Assembly (NCBI GenBank): GCA_947259925.1
Contig: CAMYOG010000001.1
Location: 1-53,969 of the forward strand
Reading direction: 5' to 3'
DNA from: Thermoanaerobaculia bacterium
GTDB taxonomy: Bacteria; Acidobacteriota; Thermoanaerobaculia; Multivoradales; JAHEKO01
Length of the DNA stretch: 53,969 nt
Below the pieces are notes generated by a model. That model ran no database searches. It saw only the letters and a list, made by a program, of their open reading frames with translations, and was not told the DNA's origin. Each line of letters opens with the position of its first letter. Positions within the stretch are counted from its first letter, which is position 1. This document shows, one piece after another, positions 31,888 through 40,621 of the stretch. The position numbers were made by a program, and so were the translations under genes.

Positions 31888-32727
31888 CTAGAAGCCCGGT
31901 CCCTGGATGTCGTCCCTGACGTCCCGTACCAGCGGTAGACGCCAACGGAGCCGGTCGACTTCGCGCGGGTCGACCTGCGCGACCAGCAGCTCCTCCTCGA
32001 GAAAGGCGGCTCGTTCGAGGATCTCGCCGCCCGGCCTGACGATGTGGCTGCCGCCGGTGTAGAACGATCCCTCCTCCCAGCCGGTCCGGTTGCAGTAGAG
32101 CACCCAGCAGGTGTTCACCAGGGCGGTCGAGCGGGTCAGTACCTCCCAGACCTCGTGACTCGCCGGCTGCTCCCCCGAGCCGATCCGCCCCGGGCCGGCC
32201 GAGACCACGAGCAGGATCTTCATGCCGCCGACGGCCAGGCGGCGCGCCAGCCCAGGATGCCAGAGATCCTCGCAGATCAGCAGTCCGAAGCGGCGATCGG
32301 CCATCGGCGCCGGCTCGAGTCGATCGCCGGGACCGAAGAATCGCCCCTCCTGGAAAATGCCGTAGGTCGGCAGGTAGAGCTTGCGATGGACGTGCTCGAC
32401 CCGGCCGCCTCGCACCAGGACGGCGCTGTTGTAGAGGACGCCTTCGGCGTCTTCTTCGACCAGGCCGAAGACCACCGCCATCTCTCCGGCCGCGTCCGCG
32501 AGCCGCTCGACCTCGCTCGAGCGGTCGATCCGCAGTGCCACCCGGCTGGTCAGGTGGAGCAGCCGGTAGCCGGTCAGCGACAGCTCCGGGAACAGAAGCA
32601 GCTCGACGCCCTGCTGGCGGGCGCGCTCCACCCACTCGAGGTGCTGCTCCAGGTTGGCGGCGACGTCACCCAGCCGACAGTCCATCTGGGCGAGGCCGAC
32701 CGTCAGCAATGATGCGCTCCGATTCAT
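31888..32727 (-). CDS. Nitrilase-superfamily amidohydrolase, probable glutaminase of NAD synthetase
   Basis: This 279-aa protein has the nitrilase triad: Glu in LLFPELSLTGY, Lys in HRKLYLPTYGIF, and Cys in LLICEDLWHP. The Glu-Lys-Cys motifs and the LPTYGIFQEGRFF loop resemble the glutamine-amide hydrolase domain of fused NAD synthetases. It lies 11 bp before nadE, so it likely hydrolyses glutamine and passes ammonia to it. ATG 32727 is the preferred start; an upstream ATG at 32772 would add 15 residues. Without the synthetase context it could be a carbamoylputrescine or omega-amidase, but adjacency favours NAD synthesis. Confidence 0.86.
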   Translation of the reverse strand: MNRSASLLTVGLAQMDCRLGDVAANLEQHLEWVERARQQGVELLLFPELSLTGYRLLHLTSRVALRIDRSSEVERLADAAGEMAVVFGLVEEDAEGVLYNSAVLVRGGRVEHVHRKLYLPTYGIFQEGRFFGPGDRLEPAPMADRRFGLLICEDLWHPGLARRLAVGGMKILLVVSAGPGRIGSGEQPASHEVWEVLTRSTALVNTCWVLYCNRTGWEEGSFYTGGSHIVRPGGEILERAAFLEEELLVAQVDPREVDRLRWRLPLVRDVRDDIQGPGF

Positions 32728-32764
32728 TCTGGCTCGCCCGGTGGTTCGCGCCGCCATTGTACCG

Positions 32765-32791
32765 TTGCTCATTCGAGAGGCGTCTTATACT
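32765..32791 (+). promoter_or_regulatory. Candidate promoter for the SurA-like gene
   Basis: TTGCTC at 32765-32770, a 15-bp gap, and TATACT at 32786-32791. The ATG lies 9 bases after the -10, so the mRNA would start within a few bases of it. The -35 is weak and the spacing short, but TATACT is the best -10 in the divergent gap. Confidence 0.42.
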
Positions 32792-32800
32792 CGGTCCCCG

Positions 32801-33523
32801 ATGAGGCCGACGGCGCGTGCGGGATTCCGCTCCCTGCTGCTCATGACCACTCTCCTGGCTGGCCTCCCCGGCAGCGTCGCGGGGCTCCAGAGCGAGCCGA
32901 CGGAGCTCGCCGATCGGGTGCTGGCGGTCGTCGACGAGGACCCGATCCTCGAGTCGGAGCTGGCACAGGTCGCCGGCCTCGGCCTGGTGGAGCGGCTCGA
33001 GGACGAAGAGGACGACGCGTTCCGACGCCGGCTGCTCGATCAGCTGATCGACCAGAAGCTGCGCTTCCACGAGATCGATCGCTACGGCTTCGCCGAGGTG
33101 CCGCTCGAGGATGTCGAAGAGCAGCTCGCAGCGATGCGCGAGCGTATGGACGGTGCCGCCGCGATGGCCGCCAGGCTCGAGGAGCTGGGACTCGACGAGG
33201 ACGGGCTCCGGCAGTTGATCGCTCGCCAGCTGATGGTGCTGATCTACGTCGAGGAGCGGCTCGGTCCGCGGGTCCTGATCGGCCTCGAGGAGGTCCAGAC
33301 CTACTACGACGAGACCCTGGTTCCCGAGCTCCGCAAGCGGCGTCAGACGGTGCCCGAGATCGCCGAGGTCCGGGAGCAGATCCGGTCGCTACTTCGCGAG
33401 CAGCGGCTCAACCAGGAGATCGGGATCTGGACCGACGAGCTCAGGCTCGAAGCCGATATCGAGGACTACTTCGATTCCCAGCGTGACCAGCTGCCGGAAC
33501 GGGTCCTCGAGCGGATCGAGTGA
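32801..33523 (+). CDS. SurA N-terminal-like periplasmic chaperone without a PPIase domain
   Basis: This 240-aa protein has a signal peptide (residues 1-28). The mature part begins ELADRVLAVVDEDPILESEL, the typical SurA N-terminal start (VAxVNDxxIxxxEL), followed by a helical bundle (LLDQLIDQKLRFHEIDRYG, VEEQLAAMRERM) and a C-terminal helix. The parvulin PPIase domain of full SurA is absent, so it would be a chaperone only. It sits alone, convergent with the lytic transglycosylase: its stop at 33521-33523 directly touches the next gene's stop at 33524. Confidence 0.84.
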   Translation: MRPTARAGFRSLLLMTTLLAGLPGSVAGLQSEPTELADRVLAVVDEDPILESELAQVAGLGLVERLEDEEDDAFRRRLLDQLIDQKLRFHEIDRYGFAEVPLEDVEEQLAAMRERMDGAAAMAARLEELGLDEDGLRQLIARQLMVLIYVEERLGPRVLIGLEEVQTYYDETLVPELRKRRQTVPEIAEVREQIRSLLREQRLNQEIGIWTDELRLEADIEDYFDSQRDQLPERVLERIE

Positions 33524-35761
33524 TTACTCGCCGTAGAGCTGGGCGTACTGCTCGCGGCTCGTGAGCACCTTGCGGAGGTAGGAGCGCGTCTGCGGGAAAC
33601 CCACCTTGGAGAAGAACTCTTCCGGCTCGGTGCTGTAGCAGTAGCTTCGCCAGACCCTGGTCTGGTCCTCACCCGCGTTGTAGGCGGCGAGCACCAGGTG
33701 GGCGCCGTTGCCGAACTGGCTGGCGAGCTCCGCCATGTAGGCGGCCCCCAGTGCGATCGACACCGACGGGCTGTGCAGGTCGCGCGCTCGGAGGTTTTCG
33801 ATGCCGATCTGCTGTGCCAGCCGGTTGGCGGTCGGCAGCACGAACTGGGCCAGGCCCCGTGCCGACGCTCCCGACACCGCTCGCGGATCGAACTTGCTCT
33901 CCTCTCGGATCAACGCCGCCAGCAGAAGCGGATCGATCCCCCAGCGCTCCGACTCGCGCACGATCAGGTCGCGGTAGGGCAGCGGGTAGAGGAGCTGGCG
34001 CAGCGCGTGGGGAGCGAGGGCGCTCGGCAGCTGCGCCGGCATGCGCTTGTGGAGGATCTCGCCGATGTAGATCGACGGCCTGGACGCCTCGGCGTGCGCC
34101 AGGATCCGGCCGCCGGTGAAGGCGAGCGACGGATCGGTCGCCGGGAAGTGCTTCAGCACCACCGAAGCGCCCTGGTCCCAGACCCCGAGCGCCAGGAGCA
34201 GCTCCTCGGGCTGGGTGAGCCGCGCCTCCCAGATCGGCCACTCGGCCGGAGGCTGGGCGGCGATCTCGAGGTAGGTCCGGGCCTTGGCGTCGCCCGCGAG
34301 CCGGCTCTCGAGGCGTCCGAGCGCCGCCGCCCCCTCCGCGCGGCTCTCGCCCAGCACCAGCCAGGCGCCGTAGAGATCGTTGGTGCGCGACGAGCTCGCC
34401 AGGCGGAGCGCGCGCGTGAGCGCCGCCTCCGCGAGCGGCGGCTCGGCCAGCCGGCGCAGCGCGGCGCGGGCGAGCGGGTGGTAGGCGTCCTCGACCGCGG
34501 TGGCGATATAGCGGTCGACCGCCTCTCGAGGGTCGGTCAGCTCCGCCAGCCGGCCCTGCCAGTAGGAGAGCTCGACCGTCGAGTCGTCGCGGTCGTAGAC
34601 CGTGCGCGCCAGCCAGCCCCGAGCCCGATCGCCCCGCCCGCGGACGATGTCCGAGGCGGCGAGGAAGAAGGAGGCGCGGTTCAGCATCGGTTGCCAGCTA
34701 CGGCGGCTCGCCAGCTCTTCGTAGAGCTGCAGGGCGGTGACCTCGTCGCCGGTCCGCCACTCGACGCGCAGAGCCGACATCAGCCCGGCGTCCGCCCAGG
34801 TGCCCGCAGGCTCGGCCAGGTAGGCCCGTTTGTAGCTGTCGGCGGCGTTGTCCCAGTTGCCGAACAGCTCCCAGGCGCGGCCCTGCTGGTAGAGGGCACG
34901 CGCTTTCTCCTCGGGGTCGGTCGTCGCCGCCGCGAGCTGGCCGAACTGGCTGGCGGCCTGAATGTAGTCGCGGCGCCAGAAGTTGCTGCGCGCAAGCGCG
35001 TAGAGGACCTCGAAGTCCTCTTCGTCCCGGAGGTCGGTCTGCCAGCTGGCCGGGTTGCCGAGACCGCGGCTCAGATGAAAGACCGACAGGCTGAACTGGC
35101 GGTGACGATAGAACGCCATGCCGACCATTCGTGACGGCGGGTTCGGGTCGGAGGTGTTCATCAGGCGGTTGAGCCGCTCCGCTGCCGCCCGTGCCGGCTC
35201 GTCGCCGACCTCCTCCTCGAGGAGCGAGACCAGGGTCGCGCGAGCCTCGTCGCGGCGACCCGCGCGCATCATGCAGTCGGCGCTCGCCAGCCGGAGCCCG
35301 CGCCGGGCGTCCGGGGTGAGGCGCCAACTGTCCATCTGATCGAGCAGCCTGCAGTCGCCACCCGCCTCGAGCGCGCGCACGAGGAGCTCGGTCGCCGGCC
35401 GGGCGAGCGGCTGCGGCGGGCGATCGGTGAGCACCTGGGCGAGCAGCCCGGCCGCGACCTCGGGATGATTGAGTCGGAACTGATTCAGCGCCAGGCGGTA
35501 GCGGCTGTAGGAAGTCAGCTGCGGCAGCGCGTGCATCGCCTGCGAGAACGCCCGCTGGGCGGCGTCCCGCCGCTCGAGCTGCTCGAGCAGGTGCCCGCGC
35601 AGATAGTGAAAACCGAGCTTGCCGGCGGCGTCGGGCTCGTCCCGGAGCGCCGTCTCTACCCGCACCAGCGCTTGGGCTGGGCGGCCCTCCAACTGTAGCT
35701 CGGCGATCGGGACCCGCGGATCCTCCGCGCCGAGCAGTAGGAGGGCGAGGGCGACGATCAT
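33524..35761 (-). CDS. Soluble lytic murein transglycosylase (Slt70-like)
   Basis: This 745-aa protein begins with a short hydrophobic leader (IVALALLLLG), followed by about 560 residues of helical repeats of TPR/superhelical type, as in the U-shaped domain of Slt70. The C-terminal catalytic domain has LIREESKFDPRAVSGASARGLAQ, with the catalytic Glu at about residue 620 in the ES motif, then LVLAAYNAGEDQT. It cleaves peptidoglycan glycan strands to 1,6-anhydroMurNAc products. The ATG overlaps the stop of the HIT gene (ATGA). Family members are about 640 aa, so this is somewhat longer, mainly in the repeat region. Confidence 0.9.
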   Translation of the reverse strand: MIVALALLLLGAEDPRVPIAELQLEGRPAQALVRVETALRDEPDAAGKLGFHYLRGHLLEQLERRDAAQRAFSQAMHALPQLTSYSRYRLALNQFRLNHPEVAAGLLAQVLTDRPPQPLARPATELLVRALEAGGDCRLLDQMDSWRLTPDARRGLRLASADCMMRAGRRDEARATLVSLLEEEVGDEPARAAAERLNRLMNTSDPNPPSRMVGMAFYRHRQFSLSVFHLSRGLGNPASWQTDLRDEEDFEVLYALARSNFWRRDYIQAASQFGQLAAATTDPEEKARALYQQGRAWELFGNWDNAADSYKRAYLAEPAGTWADAGLMSALRVEWRTGDEVTALQLYEELASRRSWQPMLNRASFFLAASDIVRGRGDRARGWLARTVYDRDDSTVELSYWQGRLAELTDPREAVDRYIATAVEDAYHPLARAALRRLAEPPLAEAALTRALRLASSSRTNDLYGAWLVLGESRAEGAAALGRLESRLAGDAKARTYLEIAAQPPAEWPIWEARLTQPEELLLALGVWDQGASVVLKHFPATDPSLAFTGGRILAHAEASRPSIYIGEILHKRMPAQLPSALAPHALRQLLYPLPYRDLIVRESERWGIDPLLLAALIREESKFDPRAVSGASARGLAQFVLPTANRLAQQIGIENLRARDLHSPSVSIALGAAYMAELASQFGNGAHLVLAAYNAGEDQTRVWRSYCYSTEPEEFFSKVGFPQTRSYLRKVLTSREQYAQLYGE

Positions 35762-36102
35762 CCGGGTGGCCAGCCGAGCACTCGGCCGCCGAGGAGGTGG
35801 AGGTGGACGTGAGACACGCTCTGGCCGGCTCCGGCCAGGGTATTGGTCACCAGGCGGAATCCGCTCTGATCGAGGCCCTCCGAGCGCGCCAGGCTGATCG
35901 CCGTGGCCTGCATCCGGCCGAGCAGATCCACGTCGCTGTCGGTCGCTTCGAGCAGCGTGGCGATGTGCTTGCGCGGGATGATCAGGATATGGGTCGGCGC
36001 CTGCGGCTGGATGTCCCGAAAGGCGACGACTTGCTCGTCCTGATAGACGATGTCGGACGGGATCTCACCCGCGGCCACCTTGCAGAAGATGCAGTCCTCC
36101 AC
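35758..36102 (-). CDS. HIT-family nucleotide-binding hydrolase
   Basis: This 114-aa protein starts EDCIFCKVAAGEIPSDIVY and ends with HVHLHLLGG, the histidine triad (HxHxHxx) where the middle His is the nucleophile. HIT proteins hydrolyse adenosine phosphoramidates and related nucleotides, like HinT. CIFC in the N-terminus probably binds zinc, as in some HIT enzymes. The start is GTG at 36102, and the stop overlaps the transglycosylase start (ATGA). It lies 39 bp from the murA stop on the same strand, so murA, HIT and the transglycosylase may be one operon. Confidence 0.92.
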   Translation of the reverse strand: MEDCIFCKVAAGEIPSDIVYQDEQVVAFRDIQPQAPTHILIIPRKHIATLLEATDSDVDLLGRMQATAISLARSEGLDQSGFRLVTNTLAGAGQSVSHVHLHLLGGRVLGWPPG

Positions 36103-36141
36103 GTCGGCGTTCGCCTGCGAACGACATGCCAGAAACGCGGG

Positions 36142-37392
36142 TCAGACGCGCTCGACGCGGGCTCCGAGGGTCGTCAGCTTCTGCTCCATCCTCTCGTAGC
36201 CCCGGTCGAGGTGGTAGATCCGGTCGACGACGGTCTGGCCGTCGGCCGCCAATCCGGCCAGTACCAGGCAGGCGGACGCTCGGAGATCGGTCGCCATCAC
36301 CTTGGCTCCGGAGAGGGGCGACGGGCCATACACGCGTGCGTAGCTGCCGTCGATCTCTATCTTCGCGCCCATCCGGCCGAGCTCCGGGACGTGCTGAAAA
36401 CGGTTCTCGAAAACCGTCTCGCAGATGGTCGAAACCCCCTCGGCCTGCGTCATCAGCGCCATGTATTGGGCCTGGAGGTCGGTTGGAAAGCCCGGATGGG
36501 GGGCGGTGACGATGTCGCGGGCGCGGAGCTCGCCGTCCCGGGAAAGGTGGATGCCGTCCTCGAGCTGCTCGAATCGGCAGCCGGCTTCGGCCAGTTTCTC
36601 CAGCAGAGGTGCCAGATCGGCCGCGCGCGACCCGGCCACCGTGACGTCCCCGGAGGTCATCGCGGCGGCCACCAGGTAGGTGCCGGCCTCGATCCGATCC
36701 GGGATGATGGTGTGAGCGGTGCCCGAGAGCGTCTCGACACCCTCGATCTCGACGGTCTCCTGACCGGCGCCCTTGATGCGGGCGCCCATGGCGTTCAGGA
36801 GCTCCGCGAGGTCGACGATCTCCGGCTCGCGGGCACAGTTCTCGAGCCGGGTCGTGCCGCGCGCCAGGGTGGCGGCCATGATCAGGTTCTCGGTGCCGCC
36901 GACCGTCGGCATGCCGAAGCGGTAGCGGGCGCCGGTCAGCTGTCGAGCCTGGGCGGTGACGTAGCCGTGCTCGAGAGCCACTTCGGCGCCGAGCGCCTCG
37001 AGCCCCGCCAGGTGCTGATCGATCGGGCGCACTCCGATGGCGCAGCCGCCGGGGAGCGAGACCCGGGCGCGGCCGCGGCGGGCGAGGAGCGGACCGAGCA
37101 CCAGAACGCTGGCGCGCATCTCCTTGACCAGCTCGTAGGGAGCGTCGTCCAGGTCCTCGGCTCCGGTCGGGCATAGACGCACGACCTCGTCGTCCGCCTC
37201 GTTGTCGACGCCGAGATGGGTCAGGAGTCGAGCCATCGTTCGGATGTCGCGGACCCGCGGGACCCGCCGGAGCTCGAGCGGCTCGTCGGTGAGCAGGCTC
37301 GCGGCCATCGCCGGCAGGGTGGCGTTCTTGGCGCCACCGGCCTCGATGGTGCCGGTCACGCGGTTGGGACCCTCGATGTGGAACTGGTTCAT
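36142..37392 (-). CDS. murA: UDP-N-acetylglucosamine 1-carboxyvinyltransferase
   Basis: This 416-aa EPSP synthase-fold enzyme adds enolpyruvate from PEP to UDP-GlcNAc, the first committed step of peptidoglycan synthesis. K22 ([10 protein letters not shown]) binds PEP, and the active-site Cys is C117 in [13 protein letters not shown]. Because it is Cys rather than Asp, the enzyme should be fosfomycin-sensitive. [20 protein letters not shown] and [18 protein letters not shown] segments confirm the family. A GATAAT box is 12 bases before the ATG with no Shine-Dalgarno sequence between. The HIT and transglycosylase genes follow. Confidence 0.96.
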   Translation of the reverse strand: MNQFHIEGPNRVTGTIEAGGAKNATLPAMAASLLTDEPLELRRVPRVRDIRTMARLLTHLGVDNEADDEVVRLCPTGAEDLDDAPYELVKEMRASVLVLGPLLARRGRARVSLPGGCAIGVRPIDQHLAGLEALGAEVALEHGYVTAQARQLTGARYRFGMPTVGGTENLIMAATLARGTTRLENCAREPEIVDLAELLNAMGARIKGAGQETVEIEGVETLSGTAHTIIPDRIEAGTYLVAAAMTSGDVTVAGSRAADLAPLLEKLAEAGCRFEQLEDGIHLSRDGELRARDIVTAPHPGFPTDLQAQYMALMTQAEGVSTICETVFENRFQHVPELGRMGAKIEIDGSYARVYGPSPLSGAKVMATDLRASACLVLAGLAADGQTVVDRIYHLDRGYERMEQKLTTLGARVERV

Positions 37393-37404
37393 GCGCCAGG
37401 GGTC

Positions 37405-37410
37405 ATTATC
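37405..37410 (-). promoter_or_regulatory. -10-like box 12 bases upstream of murA
   Basis: On the minus strand GATAAT is followed by 12 bases and the murA ATG. The predicted leader is about 5 bases, which leaves no room for a ribosome-binding site. This fits the other close -10/ATG pairs in this window. Confidence 0.4.
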
Positions 37411-37458
37411 TCGCGGGGGCCGCGAGCCGCTACCGGTGGTTGCAGAAGAGCCCGTGAC

Positions 37459-38307
37459 CTATCGAGAGAAGAGGAGGGCGACGCGGGGGTGACCGGCGAG
37501 GTCCTTGCGGACTTCCTGGAGGGTGAGGTTCGCTTTGTCGGCAAGCTGGGTGATCCGGTCCTCCTGGTCGTAGCCGATCTCGAGGAGGATCGGGGTACCG
37601 GGGCGGAGTCCGGATAGCTCCGAGGTCAGGCGCTCGAGGATCGCGGTGCCCTGATCCGGGGCGAAGAGGGCCTGGGCGGGCTCGAAGTCGGTGACTTCGA
37701 TCGAGAGCTGAGCGCTCTCGGACGGATCGATGTACGGGGGGTTGCTGATCACCAGGTCGAAGGCTGTCAGCTCGAGCGCTCCGGCGAGATCGGCGGCGAC
37801 CAGGCGGACCCGATGCTCGACCGAGTGAGCGTGCACGTTGGCGGCGGCGACCGCCAGGGCGCCCGGCACCATGTCGGTCGCCACGACCGTCGATCGCGCG
37901 ATCTCGAGTGCCAGGGTCACCGCGAGGCAACCCGAGCCGGCGCCGATCTCGAGGATCGCCGGGCGCTCCGGCAGGCTCAGCTCGAGCGCGGCCTCGATCA
38001 GATGCTCGGTCTCGGGCCTCGGGATCAGCACCCGCGAGTCGACTCGGAACGGCCGGCCGTAGAACTCCCGCTCGCCGAGGATGTAGGCGATCGGCTCGCC
38101 GGTGAGACGGCGCTCGAGCAGGGCGCGGTAGCGCACGGCGAGCTCGGCCGGCACCGGCTCCGCCGAGCGTGCCATCACCTGGGCCTCGCTAAGCTCGAGC
38201 ACCCGGCCGAGCAGCAGCGCCGCCTCGCGCGTCGAGGGCTCGAACGGTGCCTCGGAGAGCCGACGGCGCCCTTCGGCCAGCAGCGTCCCGGGGGAGTCAG
38301 TCAGCAA
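37459..38307 (-). CDS. prmC: Peptide chain release factor N5-glutamine methyltransferase
   Basis: This 282-aa enzyme methylates the Gln of the GGQ motif of release factors. The N-terminal helical domain ([12 protein letters not shown]) is followed by the Rossmann methyltransferase domain: [32 protein letters not shown] (motif I) and [10 protein letters not shown] (NPPY binds the target Gln). The start is TTG at 38307 and overlaps the prfA stop by 11 bases, so enzyme and substrate are translationally coupled, as in many bacteria. The stop is 66 bp before the murA start, past which there could be a separate promoter. Confidence 0.93.
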   Translation of the reverse strand: MLTDSPGTLLAEGRRRLSEAPFEPSTREAALLLGRVLELSEAQVMARSAEPVPAELAVRYRALLERRLTGEPIAYILGEREFYGRPFRVDSRVLIPRPETEHLIEAALELSLPERPAILEIGAGSGCLAVTLALEIARSTVVATDMVPGALAVAAANVHAHSVEHRVRLVAADLAGALELTAFDLVISNPPYIDPSESAQLSIEVTDFEPAQALFAPDQGTAILERLTSELSGLRPGTPILLEIGYDQEDRITQLADKANLTLQEVRKDLAGHPRVALLFSR

Positions 38308-39373
38308 CGCTCTGCTGCCGACTCTCGGCCGCGAAGTGCGTGGCGAGCGGCTCGATCAACGGCTCGAGCGTCCCCTCGAGCACGTCCTGCAGCTGGTGCA
38401 CGGTCAGGCCGATGCGATGGTCCGTGACCCGGCTCTGGGGGAAGTTGTAGGTACGGATCTTCTCGGAGCGATCGCCCGAGCCGACCATCTTGCGCCGCTC
38501 GGCGCTCTGCTCGGAGGCCGCCTTCTCGTTCTCGATCTCGAGCAAGCGGGCCTTGAGGACGCGCATCGCCTTGGCCTTGTTCTTGATCTGGCTTCGCTCG
38601 TCCTGGCAGGAGACGACGATCCCGGTCGGCTCGTGGGTAAGGCGCACCGCCGAGTAGGTCGTGTTGACGCCCTGGCCGCCGGGGCCCGACGAGCAGAAGC
38701 GGTCGATCCGCAGCTCGCTCTCGTCGATCTCGATCTCGATGTCTTCCGCCTCCGGCAGGACGGCGACGGTCACCGCCGAGGTGTGGATCCGGCCCGAAGC
38801 CTCGGTCTCGGGGACGCGTTGGACGCGGTGCACGCCGGCCTCGTACTTCAGCCGGCTATACGCTCCCTTGCCCTCGATAATCGCCGAGACCTCCTTGATG
38901 CCCTTGATGCCGGACTCCGAGAGCTGGATGATCTCGACCTTCCAGCGCTTCTCCTCGGCGTAGCGGCTGTACATCCTGAACAGCTCGGCCGCGAACAGGG
39001 TCGCCTCGTCGCCGCCGGTGCCGGCGCGGATCTCGAGCACCACGTTGCGCTCGTCGTTGGGATCCTTGGGGGTCAGCTCGTCCTTGAGCTTCTCCTCGAT
39101 GGCCGTCAGCTTTTCCTCGATCTCGCTCTTCTCGAGCTCCGCCAGCTCGAACAGCTCGTCGTTCTTGTCGAGCTCTCCGAGCATCTCCTCGGTCTTCTCC
39201 CGCTGCTCCTCGAGCTCCTTGTACTCGCGGTAGAGCGTGACCAGCGGGCCGAGGTCGGCGAGCCGCTTGCTGGCCTCGACGAACGCCTTCTGATCGGCGA
39301 CCAGCGCCGGGTCGGCCAGCTTCTCGGTCAGGGCGTCGTACTGCTTTTCGATGGCGATCAGTTGTTCCAGCAT
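38297..39373 (-). CDS. prfA: Peptide chain release factor 1
   Basis: This 358-aa class I release factor reads UAA and UAG. The GGQ motif is in [13 protein letters not shown], and the segment [29 protein letters not shown] is characteristic of RF1/RF2. The 358-aa length and standard N-terminal coiled coil fit RF1. GGGAG lies about 8 bases before the ATG. prmC overlaps its end. The next gene upstream on the same strand is rpmE, 158 bp away. Confidence 0.96.
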   Translation of the reverse strand: MLEQLIAIEKQYDALTEKLADPALVADQKAFVEASKRLADLGPLVTLYREYKELEEQREKTEEMLGELDKNDELFELAELEKSEIEEKLTAIEEKLKDELTPKDPNDERNVVLEIRAGTGGDEATLFAAELFRMYSRYAEEKRWKVEIIQLSESGIKGIKEVSAIIEGKGAYSRLKYEAGVHRVQRVPETEASGRIHTSAVTVAVLPEAEDIEIEIDESELRIDRFCSSGPGGQGVNTTYSAVRLTHEPTGIVVSCQDERSQIKNKAKAMRVLKARLLEIENEKAASEQSAERRKMVGSGDRSEKIRTYNFPQSRVTDHRIGLTVHQLQDVLEGTLEPLIEPLATHFAAESRQQSVAD

Positions 39374-39531
39374 GTCGTGACTCCCGGTCGGCGCGTCGCG
39401 GTCGACGGCGCCGAGCCGTGGGTAAGTATGGCCCCGCCACGGGCGGCGGGCAAGGGCAGGGCGAACAGGCGGCCCGCGGCGCGAGCTCGCGCCGGCAGCC
39501 TGGCGATGTACGGTAGCTAGCGGCGAGGCCG

Positions 39532-39774
39532 CTACTTCTTGCCGTACTTGCGCTTGAACTTCTCGATCTGGCCGGCGGTGTCGACGAAGCGCTGCTTGCC
39601 GGTGAAGAACGGGTGCGAATAGGACGAGATCTCGAGGCGGATCACGTAGTGGGAGACGCCGTCGATGTCACGCGTCTCTTCGCTCGTCTGCGTCGATCGG
39701 GAGATCCACTCCTCGCCGGCGGCGGCGTCGACGTAGATCACGGGGTGGTAGTCGGGGTGGATGTCGGCCTTCAT
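39532..39774 (-). CDS. rpmE2: Ribosomal protein L31, type B (zinc-free)
   Basis: This 80-aa protein starts [17 protein letters not shown] and has [31 protein letters not shown], the type B L31 layout. It contains no cysteine, so it cannot form the zinc site of type A L31. In many bacteria the Cys-free version is made when zinc is scarce, but it can also be the only copy. It lies 16 bp after rpmB and shares its transcript. A short hairpin (TAGCGGC, GAG, GCCGCTA) overlaps its stop codon at 39518-39534, possibly a terminator without a T-run. Confidence 0.95.
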   Translation of the reverse strand: MKADIHPDYHPVIYVDAAAGEEWISRSTQTSEETRDIDGVSHYVIRLEISSYSHPFFTGKQRFVDTAGQIEKFKRKYGKK

Positions 39775-39790
39775 TGTCGATTCCCTCGGC

Positions 39791-40033
39791 TCAGCAGGTG
39801 ACGTCCTTGAGGGTCAGGCCTTCGTCTCGCAGGTAGCGCATGAGGCCCTTCTTGTTGATCGTACGGAGGGCCCGGGTCGACAGGCGGATCCGCACCCAGC
39901 GGTCGAGCTCGGGCACGTAGATCCGCTTCTTCTGCACGTTCGGCTTCTGCCAGCGCGGGGTGACGTTGTGCGCGTGCGAGACGTGACGAGCGGCGTTCGG
40001 CTTCTTGCCGGTGATCTGACACTTGCGAGACAT
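39791..40033 (-). CDS. rpmB: Ribosomal protein L28
   Basis: This 80-aa protein starts MSRKCQITGKKPNAARHVSHAHNVTPRWQKPN and continues to GLMRYLRDEGLTLKDV, the usual L28 sequence. It has only one Cys near the N-terminus (C5) and lacks the paired CxxC zinc ligands. AAGGAT lies 8 bp before the ATG. It leads a two-gene unit with the type B L31 gene. Confidence 0.95.
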   Translation of the reverse strand: MSRKCQITGKKPNAARHVSHAHNVTPRWQKPNVQKKRIYVPELDRWVRIRLSTRALRTINKKGLMRYLRDEGLTLKDVTC

Positions 40034-40154
40034 GACTGATCCTTGATCCAGAAAAAGATCTCGCGCATTCGCTCCGGGTCGGTCGGTCTGTCCTATCTGC
40101 CTGGAGGGGTCTCGGCGCGTCTGTCGACCAGGCGCCGAGGGCGCAAGAAGCGGA

Positions 40155-40184
40155 ATGATACCCGATGCGGGTGGCGTCCCGCAA
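40155..40184 (-). promoter_or_regulatory. Candidate promoter for rpmB-rpmE2
   Basis: On the minus strand TTGCGG is followed by 18 bases and TATCAT. A start near 40148 gives a leader of about 115 bases, long enough to hold regulation. The upstream edge lies 5 bp from the palindromic element C. Confidence 0.45.
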
Positions 40185-40188
40185 GCCG

Positions 40189-40370
40189 GTAGTGGTACGG
40201 AAAGGGCCAGCGCACCCCGTCCGGGGCTGGCCCGCGCCCCTTCTGAACGAGGAGCACGAGAGAGCCTTGCCAGGCGACGAGGCCTGGCAAGTCTCCTCTT
40301 GTGGTGACGGAGTGGGGGCGCTGCGCTTTAGGCCCCGTCTGGGGTGCGCTGGCCCTTTCCGTATCACTAC
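40189..40370. repeat. 182-bp palindromic intergenic element C
   Basis: Arms at 40189-40218 and 40341-40370 are 30 bp each with one mismatch. The centre is nested: GCGCCCC pairs with GGGGCGC, GAGGAG with CTCCTC, and the innermost stem is a perfect 10-bp CTTGCCAGGC (40266-40275) and GCCTGGCAAG (40282-40291) around the loop GACGAG. The whole element could therefore fold as one long imperfect hairpin. It lies in the gap between divergent rpmB and the DUF5916 gene, so it is not simply a terminator for convergent genes. Confidence 0.88.
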
Positions 40371-40621
40371 TCACACGCCATCGCCCGGTGCTGTCAAGGT
40401 CCCCATCCGCTGCGCGGGCGGCACCGCTCTCTGTACGGTCTGCGATCGGGCGGAACCGCGGCCGACCGATGGCGTCTAAGAGGACGACGCCTAAACGAAG
40501 GCCGCCACGCGCCCATCCAAGACAGTACGAAGCAAGGGACGTGACGTTTCAGGCCGATTCCGGTCTCAAGAGCAAAGAGCCTGGAGAATAGGGACAAACC
40601 ACCGGCGGATCCGTACGTATC
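40371..40621. other. Intergenic stretch without a recognised gene
   Basis: These 251 bases complete the 588-bp divergent gap upstream of the DUF5916 gene. They are less GC-rich than their surroundings. Short open frames exist, but none has a ribosome-binding site or recognisable sequence. I see no tRNA or riboswitch. It may hold the DUF5916 promoter, but no good -35/-10 pair is evident. Confidence 0.5.
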
